From: Bradyrhizobium agreste
GTDB lineage: Bacteria > Pseudomonadota > Alphaproteobacteria > Rhizobiales > Xanthobacteraceae
DNA length: 64,000 nucleotides
NCBI RefSeq assembly: GCF_016031625.1
Contig: NZ_JACCHP010000003.1
Span: 248,001-312,000, forward strand
Reading direction: 5' to 3'
Position 1 is the stretch's first letter. The number at the start of each line of letters is the position of its first letter. The position numbers were made by a program, and so were the translations under genes. A model generated the notes under the pieces. The model made no database searches. It was not told where the DNA came from and saw only the letters and a list, made by a program, of their open reading frames with translations. This document shows positions 16,438-24,937 of the stretch, in pieces.

Positions 16438-16683
16438 TCAGTTCTTCTTCATCATCCCGTCGTCCTTCTTCATGCCGTCCTTCGACATGTGGTCCTTCTT
16501 CATCATGCCGTCCTTGGACATGGTGTCCTTCTTCATCATGCCGTCCTTGGACATCGTGTCCTTTTTCATCATGCCGTCATCCTTGCCCATCTTGTCCTGA
16601 GCAAAGGCGGCCGGCGCAAACGCGAGGCCTAGCGAGAGAGCGGCAGCCGAGACGCCGAGCACGATGCGGGTGCGAATGGTCAT
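16438..16683 (-). CDS. Pentapeptide MXKDX repeat protein
   Basis: An 81-residue exported protein: signal peptide 1-28 ending AFAQ, then a mature region made almost wholly of Met-X-Lys-Asp-X pentapeptides, including the near-exact unit MKKDTMSKDGM repeated. The MXKDX repeat family is known in Proteobacteria; no function is established, though the many Met and Lys residues invite metal-binding ideas. The DNA repeats with the protein and probably changes length by slippage. Confidence 0.85.
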   Translation of the reverse strand: MTIRTRIVLGVSAAALSLGLAFAPAAFAQDKMGKDDGMMKKDTMSKDGMMKKDTMSKDGMMKKDHMSKDGMKKDDGMMKKN

Positions 16684-17000
16684 GGTTCATTTTTCCTTCG
16701 AGATGGTGTTTGTCAGCGACGGACGCCGCTAATTGATGTCGACGGATCACCAGTCAGCGTTGTTACGCCGCCGCCAATAAATTTTGGCGGGCCCTTCCGG
16801 AATCCGACGCTGGCAAAATCCCCGGCGCGCAAGACATCGGGAGTGTGCAGCGCAGCACGGCCGGCACTTGCCGCGGTGTTCGGTCTCGAACTATCAGATG
16901 AGAGAATATCGGGTGGGAGACCGGCTAGGATGGGCCTGAACGCCGGTCTGACAAGACCCGACCCAAATCACACCAACAAGAACAGTCCGAGGGAATCACC
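16684..17000. other. Intergenic region between MXKDX gene and TRAP operon
   Basis: About 316 bases with no supported gene. It must contain both divergent promoters; no clear operator palindrome or terminator was seen. Confidence 0.4.
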
Positions 17001-18023
17001 ATGATTACGCGCCGCCATCTGCTCGCGACCGCCGTCGCGGCCCCCGCCATCCTGCGCTTTGGCACTGGCACCGCGCAGGCCGCGACCACGCTGAAGATCT
17101 CACATCAATTTCCGGGGGGCACCATCGACAAGGGCGACTTTCGCGACCGGTTGTGTCGCATGTTCGCCGCTGAAGTTGCCAAGCGCAGCAATGGCGACAT
17201 TGCCGCCGAGATCTATCCGAACTCCTCGCTGATCAAGACCAACGCGCAGTTCTCCGCCATGCGCAAGGGCGCGCTCGATATCAGCCTCTATCCGATGCCT
17301 TATGCCGGCGGCGAGCTGCCGGAAACCAATATCGGTCTGATGCCGGGCCTGGTGACCACCTACGATCAGGGCCTGCGCTGGAAGAAGGAGCCCGTCGGCA
17401 AGACGCTCACCGACTTCCTCGCCGACAAGGGCATCATCCTGCTTACCTGGGTCTGGCAAGCCGGCGGCGTCGCCAGCCGCTCCAAGCCGATCGTCGCGCC
17501 CGAGGATGCCAAGGGCATGAAGGTGCGCGGCGGCTCGCGCGAGATGGACATGGTGCTGCAGACCGCCGGCGCCTCGGTGCTGTCGGTGCCGTCGAACGAA
17601 ATCTACGCGGCGATGCAGACCGGCGCCTGCGATGCCGGCATCACCTCCTCCACCAGCCTGATCTCGTTCCGGCTCGAAGAGGTCGCGAAGTCGCTGACAT
17701 CAGGCGCGGGCACCTCGTACTGGTTCATGCTCGAGCCGCTGATGATGTCGAAGACGATTTTCGACAAGCTGCCGAAGAATCATCAGGACATCCTGCTCGC
17801 GGTCGGCACCGAGCTCGAAGCCTTCGGCCGCAAGGGCGCGCAGGACGACGATATCGAGGTCGCCAAGGTCTACGAAAAGGCCGGCGCCAAGATCTCGGTG
17901 CTCGATGCCGCGACCGTCGGCAAGTGGCGCGACATCGCCCGCGACACCGCGTGGAAGGACTACAGCGCCAAGACCGCGACCGCCGCAAACCTGCTCAAGC
18001 TCGCCGTCGACGTCGCGGCATGA
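17001..18023 (+). CDS. TRAP transporter substrate-binding protein (DctP family)
   Basis: A 340-residue periplasmic receptor. Residues 1-28 form a twin-arginine-like signal (ITRRHLLATAVAAPAIL...AQA). The mature part follows the DctP fold: TLKISHQFPGG, an Ala/Ile-rich hinge, and the MKVRGGSREMD strand that in this family precedes the conserved carboxylate-binding Arg. It delivers an organic acid to the QM permease encoded immediately downstream; its stop overlaps the small-permease ATG (ATGA at 18020). The ligand is not predictable from sequence alone. Confidence 0.9.
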   Translation: MITRRHLLATAVAAPAILRFGTGTAQAATTLKISHQFPGGTIDKGDFRDRLCRMFAAEVAKRSNGDIAAEIYPNSSLIKTNAQFSAMRKGALDISLYPMPYAGGELPETNIGLMPGLVTTYDQGLRWKKEPVGKTLTDFLADKGIILLTWVWQAGGVASRSKPIVAPEDAKGMKVRGGSREMDMVLQTAGASVLSVPSNEIYAAMQTGACDAGITSSTSLISFRLEEVAKSLTSGAGTSYWFMLEPLMMSKTIFDKLPKNHQDILLAVGTELEAFGRKGAQDDDIEVAKVYEKAGAKISVLDAATVGKWRDIARDTAWKDYSAKTATAANLLKLAVDVAA

Positions 18024-18574
18024 GCCACGGTCCGCTTCCGGATCGTGACGACCGGGCGAGCGTTGCCGCAGGGAACGGCCCTGCGGCGGCGATCGATCGC
18101 GGTCTCGCCGTCCTCAACAGCATCATCGTCGTGTTCGCCGCGATTGCGCTGGTCGCGGCCTGCATCATCCTGAGCTATAGTGTGCTCAGCCGCGCGCTGT
18201 TCAAAGCCGCCAACTACTGGCAGGACGAGGCCGCCGTGTTCCTCCTGGTCGGCGCGACCTTCATGACGGCCGCCTATGTGCAGCAGAACCGCGGTCATAT
18301 CGGCATCGAGGCCTTCGTCGGCCTGCTGTCGCCATTCGCGAACAAGGTTCGCCTCTGGCTGGTCGATGCCGCCACGTTCCTGTTCTGCGCCTTCTTCACC
18401 TGGAAGTCGTGGACCCTGGCCCATGAGGCCTATGTCGACGGCCAGGTCTCCAACTCGATGTGGTCGCCGCCGCTCGCCATTCCCTACGCGCTGATGGCGC
18501 TCGGGATGAGCCTGCTCTGCCTCCAGATCCTCGTGCAGCTAGCGCTGCCCTTCACCGGAGCCAAGCGGCCATGA
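18020..18574 (+). CDS. TRAP transporter small permease (DctQ family)
   Basis: A 184-residue inner-membrane protein with four hydrophobic helices (roughly 33-58, 70-90, 107-128, 150-172) and the conserved YWQDEAAVFLLV motif of DctQ subunits. It pairs with the large permease to form the sodium-driven importer. The start ATG 18020 overlaps the dctP stop and its own stop overlaps the next ATG, so the three genes are translationally coupled. Confidence 0.9.
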   Translation: MSHGPLPDRDDRASVAAGNGPAAAIDRGLAVLNSIIVVFAAIALVAACIILSYSVLSRALFKAANYWQDEAAVFLLVGATFMTAAYVQQNRGHIGIEAFVGLLSPFANKVRLWLVDAATFLFCAFFTWKSWTLAHEAYVDGQVSNSMWSPPLAIPYALMALGMSLLCLQILVQLALPFTGAKRP

Positions 18575-19929
18575 GCGTTTTCGGCATTGGCCTCGCCTAC
18601 GGCATTGCGACGCTGCTGGTGATGTTCTCAGGGATGCCGATTGCGTTCGCGCTCGGCGCCGTCGCCGTCGTGTTCATGGGCATCTACATGCCCTCGGCCT
18701 CGCTCGATACGGTGACACAGAACGTCTACGAGGAGATGGCCTCGATCACGCTGTTGTCGATCCCGCTCTTCATCCTGAAGGGCGCGGCGATCGGCAAGTC
18801 GCGCGCGGGCCAGGATCTCTATTCGGCGCTGCATGCCTGGCTGCATCGCGTGCCAGGCGGGCTCGGCGTCGCCAACGTGTTCGCCTGCGCCTTGTTCGCG
18901 GCGATGGCGGGCTCCTCGCCCGCGACCTGCTCGGCGATCGGCTCGGCCGGTATCCCCGAGATGCGCAAGCGCGGCTATTCCGGCGGCTTCGCCGCTGGCA
19001 TCATCGCGGCGGGTGGCACACTCGGCATCCTGCTTCCGCCCTCCATCACCATGATCCTGTTCGCGGTCGCCGCCGAAAAGTCGCTGGGGCGGCTGTTCCT
19101 CGCCGGCATCGGGCCGGGCCTGCTGCTGGTCACGCTGTTCGGCGCCTATGCCGTGATCCGCTTCCGCCAGGAATACAGGGCGGCCGAAGCGGTCTACAAG
19201 GATGGCGGCCCGGAGGCTGCGATCCTGACCCGGGACGAGTATACGCTTGCCGAACGCTTCAGCGTGCTGCCGCGCGTGATCCCCTTCGTGCTGCTGCTCA
19301 CCGGCGTCATGATCGCGCTCTATGGCGGCTATGCCACGCCGTCGGAGACCGCCGGCCTCGGCGGCCTCCTCGCGCTGGCGCTGATCGCCGCGATCTACAG
19401 TGTGTGGCGCCCGAGCGACCTCGCGCCGATCATGAAGTCGACGATCCGGGAATCGACCATGCTGATGATGATCATCGGCATGTCGCTGCTCTATTCCTAC
19501 GTGATGAGCTATCTGCACATCTCGCAATCGGTCGCCGAATCCATCGTCGCGATGCACCTGCCGCGCTGGGAGCTGCTGTTCGCGATCCTCGTCATGGTCG
19601 TGGTGCTCGGCTTCTTCCTGCCGCCGGTCTCGATCATCCTGATGACGGCGCCGATCATCCTGCCGCCGCTCCGCGCCGCGAACTTCGACATCATCTGGTT
19701 CGGCGTGGTCATGACCATCGTGATGGAGATGGGGCTGATCCATCCGCCGGTCGGTCTCAACATCTTCGTCATCCGCAACGTCGCGCCGGACATTCCCCTG
19801 CGCGAGGTGATCTGGGGCACCCTGCCCTTCGTGCTCTTGATGATGCTCGCAGTGCTGCTGCTGTGCCTCGTGCCGGGAATTTCAACCTGGCTGCCGGATC
19901 TGGTGATGGGGCCGGACGGGAGCAGATGA
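18571..19929 (+). CDS. TRAP transporter large permease (DctM family)
   Basis: A 452-residue polytopic protein, about twelve helices, with DctM signatures: SIPLFILKGAAIGKS near residue 60, AAMAGSSPATCSAIGS (first hairpin with ligand/sodium residues), GTLGILLPPSITMILF, and the second-half GLIHPPVGLNIFVI. It forms the transport channel with the small permease. The start ATG 18571 overlaps the dctQ stop. The operon ends at the perfect 32-bp palindrome at 19945-20030. Confidence 0.93.
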   Translation: MSVFGIGLAYGIATLLVMFSGMPIAFALGAVAVVFMGIYMPSASLDTVTQNVYEEMASITLLSIPLFILKGAAIGKSRAGQDLYSALHAWLHRVPGGLGVANVFACALFAAMAGSSPATCSAIGSAGIPEMRKRGYSGGFAAGIIAAGGTLGILLPPSITMILFAVAAEKSLGRLFLAGIGPGLLLVTLFGAYAVIRFRQEYRAAEAVYKDGGPEAAILTRDEYTLAERFSVLPRVIPFVLLLTGVMIALYGGYATPSETAGLGGLLALALIAAIYSVWRPSDLAPIMKSTIRESTMLMMIIGMSLLYSYVMSYLHISQSVAESIVAMHLPRWELLFAILVMVVVLGFFLPPVSIILMTAPIILPPLRAANFDIIWFGVVMTIVMEMGLIHPPVGLNIFVIRNVAPDIPLREVIWGTLPFVLLMMLAVLLLCLVPGISTWLPDLVMGPDGSR

Positions 19930-19944
19930 CGCGATCACAACTGC

Positions 19945-20030
19945 CGTAGGATGGGTAGAGCGCAGCGAAACCCATCGTCTCCCCGCGCGGACGGAATTGA
20001 TGGGTTTCGCTGCGCTCTACCCATCCTACG
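19945..20030. repeat. Perfect 32-bp inverted repeat, dispersed palindrome
   Basis: Two exact 32-base arms (19945-19976 and 19999-20030), outer sequence CGTAGGATGGGTAGAGCG, separated by 22 bases. The type is frequent between Bradyrhizobium genes. It sits between the convergent dctM and gntR ends, where the hairpin may terminate transcription from both sides. Confidence 0.85.
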
Positions 20031-20040
20031 GGCGCATCGA

Positions 20041-20724
20041 CTACGCCTCGCCCTTCCGCCGCTGCTTCGGCGCGTTCGCCACCACCTGCAACAGATCCTT
20101 GCGCACGGCCTCGATGTGCCGCTCCAAAAACCGGCAGGCCTCCTCCACCTTCTGTGCACGGCACAGCGCGATCAGCTGGGCGTGCTCCTTCTCGGCGATG
20201 CCCATCGCCTTGGTGTTGGAGAGCTGCAGGCGCGTGTAGCGGTCGCTGGTCTGCAGCAGCGACAGCACGATCGCGCGCGTGCGCGGCTGCGGGGCGTGGA
20301 CGTAGAGCGCCATATGGAAGTCGGCGTTGAGCTGGCCCCATTCACTGACGTTGCGCGCCTTGATCGCCTTCTCGAAGCTCCGGTGGATGTCGTCGAGCCC
20401 TTCGAAATCGTCTGGGGTGAAACGCGGCGCCGACTGCGCCAGCAGCCGCGGCTCCAGGATGCGGCGCAGGTCGAAGACGTCGTTGATTTCGTCCAGCGAC
20501 AGCTCCGAGACGATGGCGCCCCTTTGCGGCACGATCCGCACCAGGCCTTCTGCCTCGAGCTGGAATAGCGCCTCGCGCACCGGAATGCGGCTGACGCCAT
20601 AGGCCTCGCCAAGCGCGTCCTGGCGCAGCTGCGATCCAGCCTGATAGGTGCCGTCGAGGATCGCCTGGCGGAGCTGGTCGACGATCGCGGCCGACAGGGT
20701 GCGGTGCTTCAGAGGCTGTTTCAT
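20041..20724 (-). CDS. GntR/FCD-family transcriptional regulator
   Basis: A 227-residue regulator. Residues ~8-70 are the winged helix (ALGEAYGVSRIPVREALFQLEAEGLV is the recognition part), and ~85-215 the all-alpha FCD ligand domain with the metal/carboxylate residues in LNADFHMAL, KEHAQLI and RHIEAV. FCD regulators sense small organic acids. The start ATG 20724 gives the usual short N-terminus; the longer frame runs through the promoter region. It is divergent from the second TRAP/aldolase cluster and probably represses it by binding the palindrome at 20877-20897. Confidence 0.9.
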   Translation of the reverse strand: MKQPLKHRTLSAAIVDQLRQAILDGTYQAGSQLRQDALGEAYGVSRIPVREALFQLEAEGLVRIVPQRGAIVSELSLDEINDVFDLRRILEPRLLAQSAPRFTPDDFEGLDDIHRSFEKAIKARNVSEWGQLNADFHMALYVHAPQPRTRAIVLSLLQTSDRYTRLQLSNTKAMGIAEKEHAQLIALCRAQKVEEACRFLERHIEAVRKDLLQVVANAPKQRRKGEA

Positions 20725-20866
20725 CTGATCGTCCGTTGTCCTTCCCGACTCGTGCGGCCGACGCGGTCCCTGTCTTGCATGTTGAGCTGCCCGGCAAAAG
20801 CCGAGCGCTCCCAAACGAGTGCTCAGCAAAAGCGCGCCCTGCCGCTGAAATGACCGCAAACTCCGT

Positions 20867-20894
20867 TTGACTCCCAAAATGTATAAATTATACA
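20867..20894 (+). promoter_or_regulatory. Sigma-70-like promoter of the second TRAP cluster
   Basis: TTGACT at 20867-20872 and TATACA at 20889-20894, 16 bases apart, 45 bases before the dctQ ATG. The -10 and most of the spacer lie inside the GntR-type palindrome. Confidence 0.55.
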
Positions 20895-20897
20895 TTT
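20877..20897. promoter_or_regulatory. Candidate GntR operator palindrome
   Basis: A 21-base perfect inverted repeat, AAATGTATAA-A-TTATACATTT, in the 214-base divergent region between gntR and dctQ. Its TGTATA/TATACA cores match the style of FCD-GntR operators. It covers the spacer and -10 of the putative promoter, a position suited to repression. Confidence 0.7.
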
Positions 20898-20938
20898 GGC
20901 AATCGCACGACAAATCTTTCGGGGTTGGGGCCTCTTTC

Positions 20939-21562
20939 ATGATCGAGCAGACCATGCCGGCCACGCGCGCACTCAGCCTCCGACGCACGATCGTCCGGAC
21001 GTCGAGCGCCCTGCTGGCCTTCGAGCGGCTGGCGCTGATGGGCCTGATGTACCTGCTCACCGGCCTGATCCTGGTGAACGTCGTCACCCGCTACTCGCAC
21101 TTCCCGATCTACTGGATCGACGAATCCGCCGTTTATTGCGTGGTCTGGCTGACCTTCATCGGGGCGTCCGCGATGACGCGGCTGCGGCTCGATTTCGCAG
21201 TGACCATGCTGACGGAACGCCTGTCGCCGCAGCACCAAAAGGTCGCGAAGGTGATCTCGACCGGCCTCGTCGTGGTGTTCGGCCTCGCGCTGATCGTCAC
21301 CTGCGTGCTCTGGATGGACCCGATCGGCCTCGCCCGCGCCGGCTTCGACGGGCGCAAGCTGGCCGCCGACACCTTCAACTTTCTCTACACCGAGCGCACG
21401 CAGACGCTGAACTGGCCGACCTGGGTGCTCTATCTGACGCTGCCGATCTTCGCGGTGTCGATGACCATTCATGGTCTCGCCAACCTGCTGGAAGATCTCG
21501 AGCTGGTCCCGCGAACGCCGCCGAGGGGCTTCCAGCTCTCCGAGCTCGACGGGGTCAATTGA
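20939..21562 (+). CDS. TRAP transporter small permease (DctQ family)
   Basis: A 207-residue membrane protein with the DctQ pattern: a first helix around 36-56, then YWIDESAVYCVVWLTFIGAS, and two further helices before a charged C-terminus. ATG 20939 lies 42 bases after the operator; ATG 20954 is an alternative. The longer frame would begin upstream of the promoter and is rejected. Its stop shares one base with the next ATG (TGATG). Confidence 0.88.
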   Translation: MIEQTMPATRALSLRRTIVRTSSALLAFERLALMGLMYLLTGLILVNVVTRYSHFPIYWIDESAVYCVVWLTFIGASAMTRLRLDFAVTMLTERLSPQHQKVAKVISTGLVVVFGLALIVTCVLWMDPIGLARAGFDGRKLAADTFNFLYTERTQTLNWPTWVLYLTLPIFAVSMTIHGLANLLEDLELVPRTPPRGFQLSELDGVN

Positions 21563-22827
21563 TGATCACGTCAGCAGCTTTCATGGCGTTCATGCTGGTC
21601 GGCGTACCGATCGGCCTCTGCCTCTGCCTCGCCGGTCTCGTCTACATCGCCGCCTCAGGCAACCCGGTGCTGTTCCAATCCTACCCGCTGCAGCTGTTCG
21701 GCGGCGTCGACAGCTACGGCCTGATCGCGATCCCGCTGTTCATCCTGATCGGCGAGATCATGAACGGCGGCGGCATCACGCGGCGCATCGTCGACATGGC
21801 GATGGCCTTCGTCGGCTCGCTCAAGGGCGGGCTCGCCTACGTCAACATTCTCGCCAACATGTTCATCTCGTCCATCCTGGGATCGGCGACCGCGCAGGTG
21901 GCGATCATGGCGCAGATCATGGTCCCCGAGATGGAGAAGAAGGGCTACGACAAGACATTCGCGGCCGGCCTCACCGCCTATGGCGGCATGCTCGGCCCGA
22001 TCATCCCGCCCTCGGTGATGTTCGTGGTCTACAGCGTGCTGGCGCAGGTCTCGGTCAGCGACATGCTGATCGCCGGCATCGTGCCGGGCGTCATCCTCAC
22101 CGTGATGTTCTGTCTCGTCATCGCGCTGATGGGCTACATCTACAACTATCCCCGCGCCGACTATCAGACGCCGCGCCAGCGTGTCATGACCATCCTGCGG
22201 ACCTCGCCGACGCTGCTGATTCCGATCGTCATCGTCGGCACCATCCTCGGCGGCCTCGCCAACGCGACGGAATCGGCCGCCGTCGGCGCCGTTGCCGCGG
22301 CCCTGGTCGGAAAGTTCTGGACCAAGGAGTTCGAGTTCTCGCAGCTGCCGCAGATGATGCTGCGAAGCGCGATCTATTCGGCGATCGTGCTGTTCCTGGT
22401 GGCGGCCGCCGCCGTGTTCTCCTGGGTGCTGATCTTCGGCAAGGTGCCGCAGGAGACCGCCGCCTGGATCCAGACCGCCGCCAAGGATCCCGTCAGCTTC
22501 ATGCTGATCTGCAACGTCATCCTGCTGGTGATCGGCACTGTGATCGACGGCATTCCCGGCCTGATCATGACCGTGCCCATCCTGCTGCCGGTCGCAACGG
22601 AAATCTATCACATCGATCCCCGGCAGTTCGGCGTCGTCGTGGTGATCAACCTCGTGCTCGGCCTCTTGTCGCCGCCGGTCGGGCTCTGCTTCTTCGTCGC
22701 GGCCGCCGTCACCGGCGCCAAGCCCGGCAGGATGTTCATGGTGACGCTGCCCTTCTTCGTCATCTCCTGCGTCCTCCTGGTGCTGCTCTCGCTCTATCCG
22801 TCGCTCTCGCTGATCCTCGTCAAATAG
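21562..22827 (+). CDS. TRAP transporter large permease (DctM family)
   Basis: A 421-residue DctM permease with IPLFILIGEIMNGGGI, the SSILGSATAQVAIMA hairpin, GPIIPPSVMFVVYS and LLSPPVGLCFFVA in the second half. It imports the substrate bound by the receptor encoded next. Together with the upstream small permease and downstream receptor it makes a complete Q-M-P transporter, in a gene order different from the P-Q-M set at 17-20 kb. Confidence 0.93.
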   Translation: MITSAAFMAFMLVGVPIGLCLCLAGLVYIAASGNPVLFQSYPLQLFGGVDSYGLIAIPLFILIGEIMNGGGITRRIVDMAMAFVGSLKGGLAYVNILANMFISSILGSATAQVAIMAQIMVPEMEKKGYDKTFAAGLTAYGGMLGPIIPPSVMFVVYSVLAQVSVSDMLIAGIVPGVILTVMFCLVIALMGYIYNYPRADYQTPRQRVMTILRTSPTLLIPIVIVGTILGGLANATESAAVGAVAAALVGKFWTKEFEFSQLPQMMLRSAIYSAIVLFLVAAAAVFSWVLIFGKVPQETAAWIQTAAKDPVSFMLICNVILLVIGTVIDGIPGLIMTVPILLPVATEIYHIDPRQFGVVVVINLVLGLLSPPVGLCFFVAAAVTGAKPGRMFMVTLPFFVISCVLLVLLSLYPSLSLILVK

Positions 22828-22850
22828 TCCCATCCGAAAGGAGCCCGACC

Positions 22851-23834
22851 ATGCCGCTTTCCCGCCGCCGCTTTCTCGCCGCCAGTGCCGCCGCCTCGGT
22901 GTTCGCCCCGTCGCTGGCACTCGCCCAGGCCAGGGAATTCCGCCTCGGCCTGATCACGCCCAACGGCCATTCCTGGAACAAGGCCGCGCTCAAATTCGGC
23001 GACGAGCTCAAGGCCGCCACCAATGGCCGCCTGACCCTGACCGTGTTTCACTCCGGCCAGCTCGGCAACGAGACCGCGATGATGCAGCAATTGCAGTCCG
23101 GCGCGCTCGACATGGGCTTCATCCAGGCCGCCGAGCTCGGCTCGCGCGTGCCGCACATTGCCGCGATCAACGCGCCCTATATCGTGCGCTCGACGCCGGC
23201 GGTGGCAAAGTTCGTGCGGCATCCGGCAGCGGTGAAGCTGTTCGAGGTGCTGCCGCAGGAGACCGGCACGATCGGGCTCGGCTGGGGCATCACTGGCATG
23301 CGCGCGGTGTTCTCATCCAAGGACCTGAATTCGCTGGCCGACATCAAGGGCATGAAGCTGCGCATCAACCCGACGCCGGTCTACCGCGATTTCTATTCCT
23401 CGCTCGGGGCCGCGCCGACGCCGATCCCGACGCCGCAGGTGTTCGACGCCATGGCCAACGGCCAGGTCGACGGCCTCGAAGCCGATCTCGAATTCTCCTG
23501 GAACCAGCGCTTCGACAAGGTGTCGAAGGTGATCCTGCAGATGAACGCCGTCTTCATGCCGATGGCCGCGGTCGTCTCCGGCCGCGTCTGGCAATCGTTG
23601 CCCGCCGCGGACCGCGAGCTGATCACGAAAACGATCAAGACGACGCTGGACGCGCAGATCGACGAGCTCGCCGGCAACGAGCCCACGCTGATCGAGAACT
23701 TCAAGAACGCGCCGATCCCGATCCGCCAGGTCGATGCCAAGGACACCGAGGCCGTGATTGCCGAGTTCGACAAGATCTGGCTGCCCAAGGCCCCCGTCCT
23801 CGCCGAGCTACGCAAGGTCGGCGCGACGCTCTGA
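22851..23834 (+). CDS. TRAP transporter substrate-binding protein (DctP family)
   Basis: A 327-residue periplasmic receptor with a twin-arginine signal (SRRRFLAASAAASVFAPSLALAQA) and the DctP fold; IKGMKLRINPTPVYRDF carries the conserved Arg that salt-bridges the ligand carboxylate. GAAAGGAGC lies before ATG 22851. It is followed within 75 bases by a DapA-superfamily gene, so the imported compound is probably the precursor of a 2-keto acid handled by that enzyme. Confidence 0.92.
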   Translation: MPLSRRRFLAASAAASVFAPSLALAQAREFRLGLITPNGHSWNKAALKFGDELKAATNGRLTLTVFHSGQLGNETAMMQQLQSGALDMGFIQAAELGSRVPHIAAINAPYIVRSTPAVAKFVRHPAAVKLFEVLPQETGTIGLGWGITGMRAVFSSKDLNSLADIKGMKLRINPTPVYRDFYSSLGAAPTPIPTPQVFDAMANGQVDGLEADLEFSWNQRFDKVSKVILQMNAVFMPMAAVVSGRVWQSLPAADRELITKTIKTTLDAQIDELAGNEPTLIENFKNAPIPIRQVDAKDTEAVIAEFDKIWLPKAPVLAELRKVGATL

Positions 23835-23905
23835 TCCCATCCGCCATCCCTTTCACAAAAGCCGGCGGCTCCAGCCCCCGCCGGCATAATCACTGGAGTC
23901 AAATC

Positions 23906-24832
23906 ATGAGCCGCCGCGTTGCCTGGAAAGGCGTCTTCCCGGCCGTCACCACCCAGTTCCACGACGATCTCTCGCTCGACATCGACGCGACCGCCAAGGT
24001 GATGGACGGCTTGATCCGCGACGGCGTCTCCGGCCTGATCGTCTGCGGCTCGGTCGGCGAGAACACCTCGCTGGAGCGCAAGGAGAAGGTCGCGATCATG
24101 GAGGCCGCGAAGTCGGTCGCGAAGGGCCGCGTGCCCGTGCTGTGCGGCATCGCCGAATTCACCACCGCGTTTGCGGTGGAGACCGCAAAGGAGGCCGCAC
24201 GCGTCGGCATCGACGGCGTCATGGTGATGCCGGCGCTGGTCTATTCCTCCAAGCCGCACGAGACTGCCGCGCATTTCCGCGCCGTCGCCTCTGCGACCGA
24301 CCTGCCGGTGATGCTCTACAACAACCCGCCGATCTACAAGAACGACGTCACCCCCGACATCCTCGCCTCGCTCGCCGACGTCGAGACCGTCGTCTGCTTC
24401 AAGGATTCCTCCGGCGACACGCGGCGGTTCATCGACACCCGCAACATGGTCGGCGACCGTTTCGTGCTGTTCGCAGGTCTCGACGACGTCATCGTCGAGA
24501 GCGTCGCCATGGGCGCCGTCGGCTGGGTCTCCGGCATGTCCAACGCCTTCCCGCGCGAGGGCGAGACGCTGTTCCGCCTCGCCAAGGCGGGGCGCTTCGC
24601 CGAGGCGATGCCGCTCTACGAATGGTTCATGCCGCTCCTGCATCTCGACGCCCGCCCGGACCTCGTCCAGTGCATCAAGCTGTGCGAGCACATCATGGGC
24701 CGCGGCACCGCGCTGACCCGCCCGCCGCGCCTGGCACTGCTGCCGCAGGAAAAGGCCGAGGTCGAAGCCATGATGGCGAAGGCGCTGAAGAACCGGCCGC
24801 GTCTGCCCGATGTCGGGCTGAAGGCGGCTTGA
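23906..24832 (+). CDS. DapA/N-acetylneuraminate-lyase superfamily aldolase or dehydratase
   Basis: A 308-residue TIM-barrel class I enzyme. Superfamily landmarks: GSVGENTSL (where DapA has GTTGE), MLYNNPP with the catalytic Tyr, and VVCFKDSSGD with the Schiff-base Lys. These enzymes cleave, condense or deaminate 2-keto acid substrates. Co-transcription with a TRAP importer and FCD regulator argues for catabolism rather than lysine synthesis. Related members are known as pyrroline-hydroxy-carboxylate deaminases of hydroxyproline breakdown, sialate lyases and keto-deoxy sugar acid enzymes; no other gene of those pathways is here, so I do not choose. Confidence 0.85.
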   Translation: MSRRVAWKGVFPAVTTQFHDDLSLDIDATAKVMDGLIRDGVSGLIVCGSVGENTSLERKEKVAIMEAAKSVAKGRVPVLCGIAEFTTAFAVETAKEAARVGIDGVMVMPALVYSSKPHETAAHFRAVASATDLPVMLYNNPPIYKNDVTPDILASLADVETVVCFKDSSGDTRRFIDTRNMVGDRFVLFAGLDDVIVESVAMGAVGWVSGMSNAFPREGETLFRLAKAGRFAEAMPLYEWFMPLLHLDARPDLVQCIKLCEHIMGRGTALTRPPRLALLPQEKAEVEAMMAKALKNRPRLPDVGLKAA

Positions 24833-24845
24833 AAGTTCTCTCAAT

Positions 24846-24932
24846 CGTCATTGCGAGGAGCTCTTGCGACGAAGCAATCCAGACCGCCTCAACGGAAAGA
24901 CTCTGGATTGCTTCGCTTCGCTCGCAATGCCG
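24846..24932. repeat. Dispersed palindromic repeat
   Basis: Outer arms CGTCATTGCGAG and CTCGCAATGCCG, inner arms GAAGCAATCCAGA and TCTGGATTGCTTC. This is a second, unrelated family of Bradyrhizobium-type intergenic palindrome, sitting between the convergent aldolase and HMG-CoA lyase genes. Confidence 0.8.
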
Positions 24933-24937
24933 GAGAA

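Noticed and set aside
16438..16683. Tandem DNA repeats considered as a CRISPR-like array
   Set aside because: The repeats are in frame and encode the known MXKDX pentapeptides after a signal peptide; there are no unique spacers or cas genes.
21471..22850. Plus-strand frame fused to the second DctP receptor
   Set aside because: The upstream part is a shifted reading of dctM; the receptor's own ATG at 22851 has a ribosome binding site and signal peptide.
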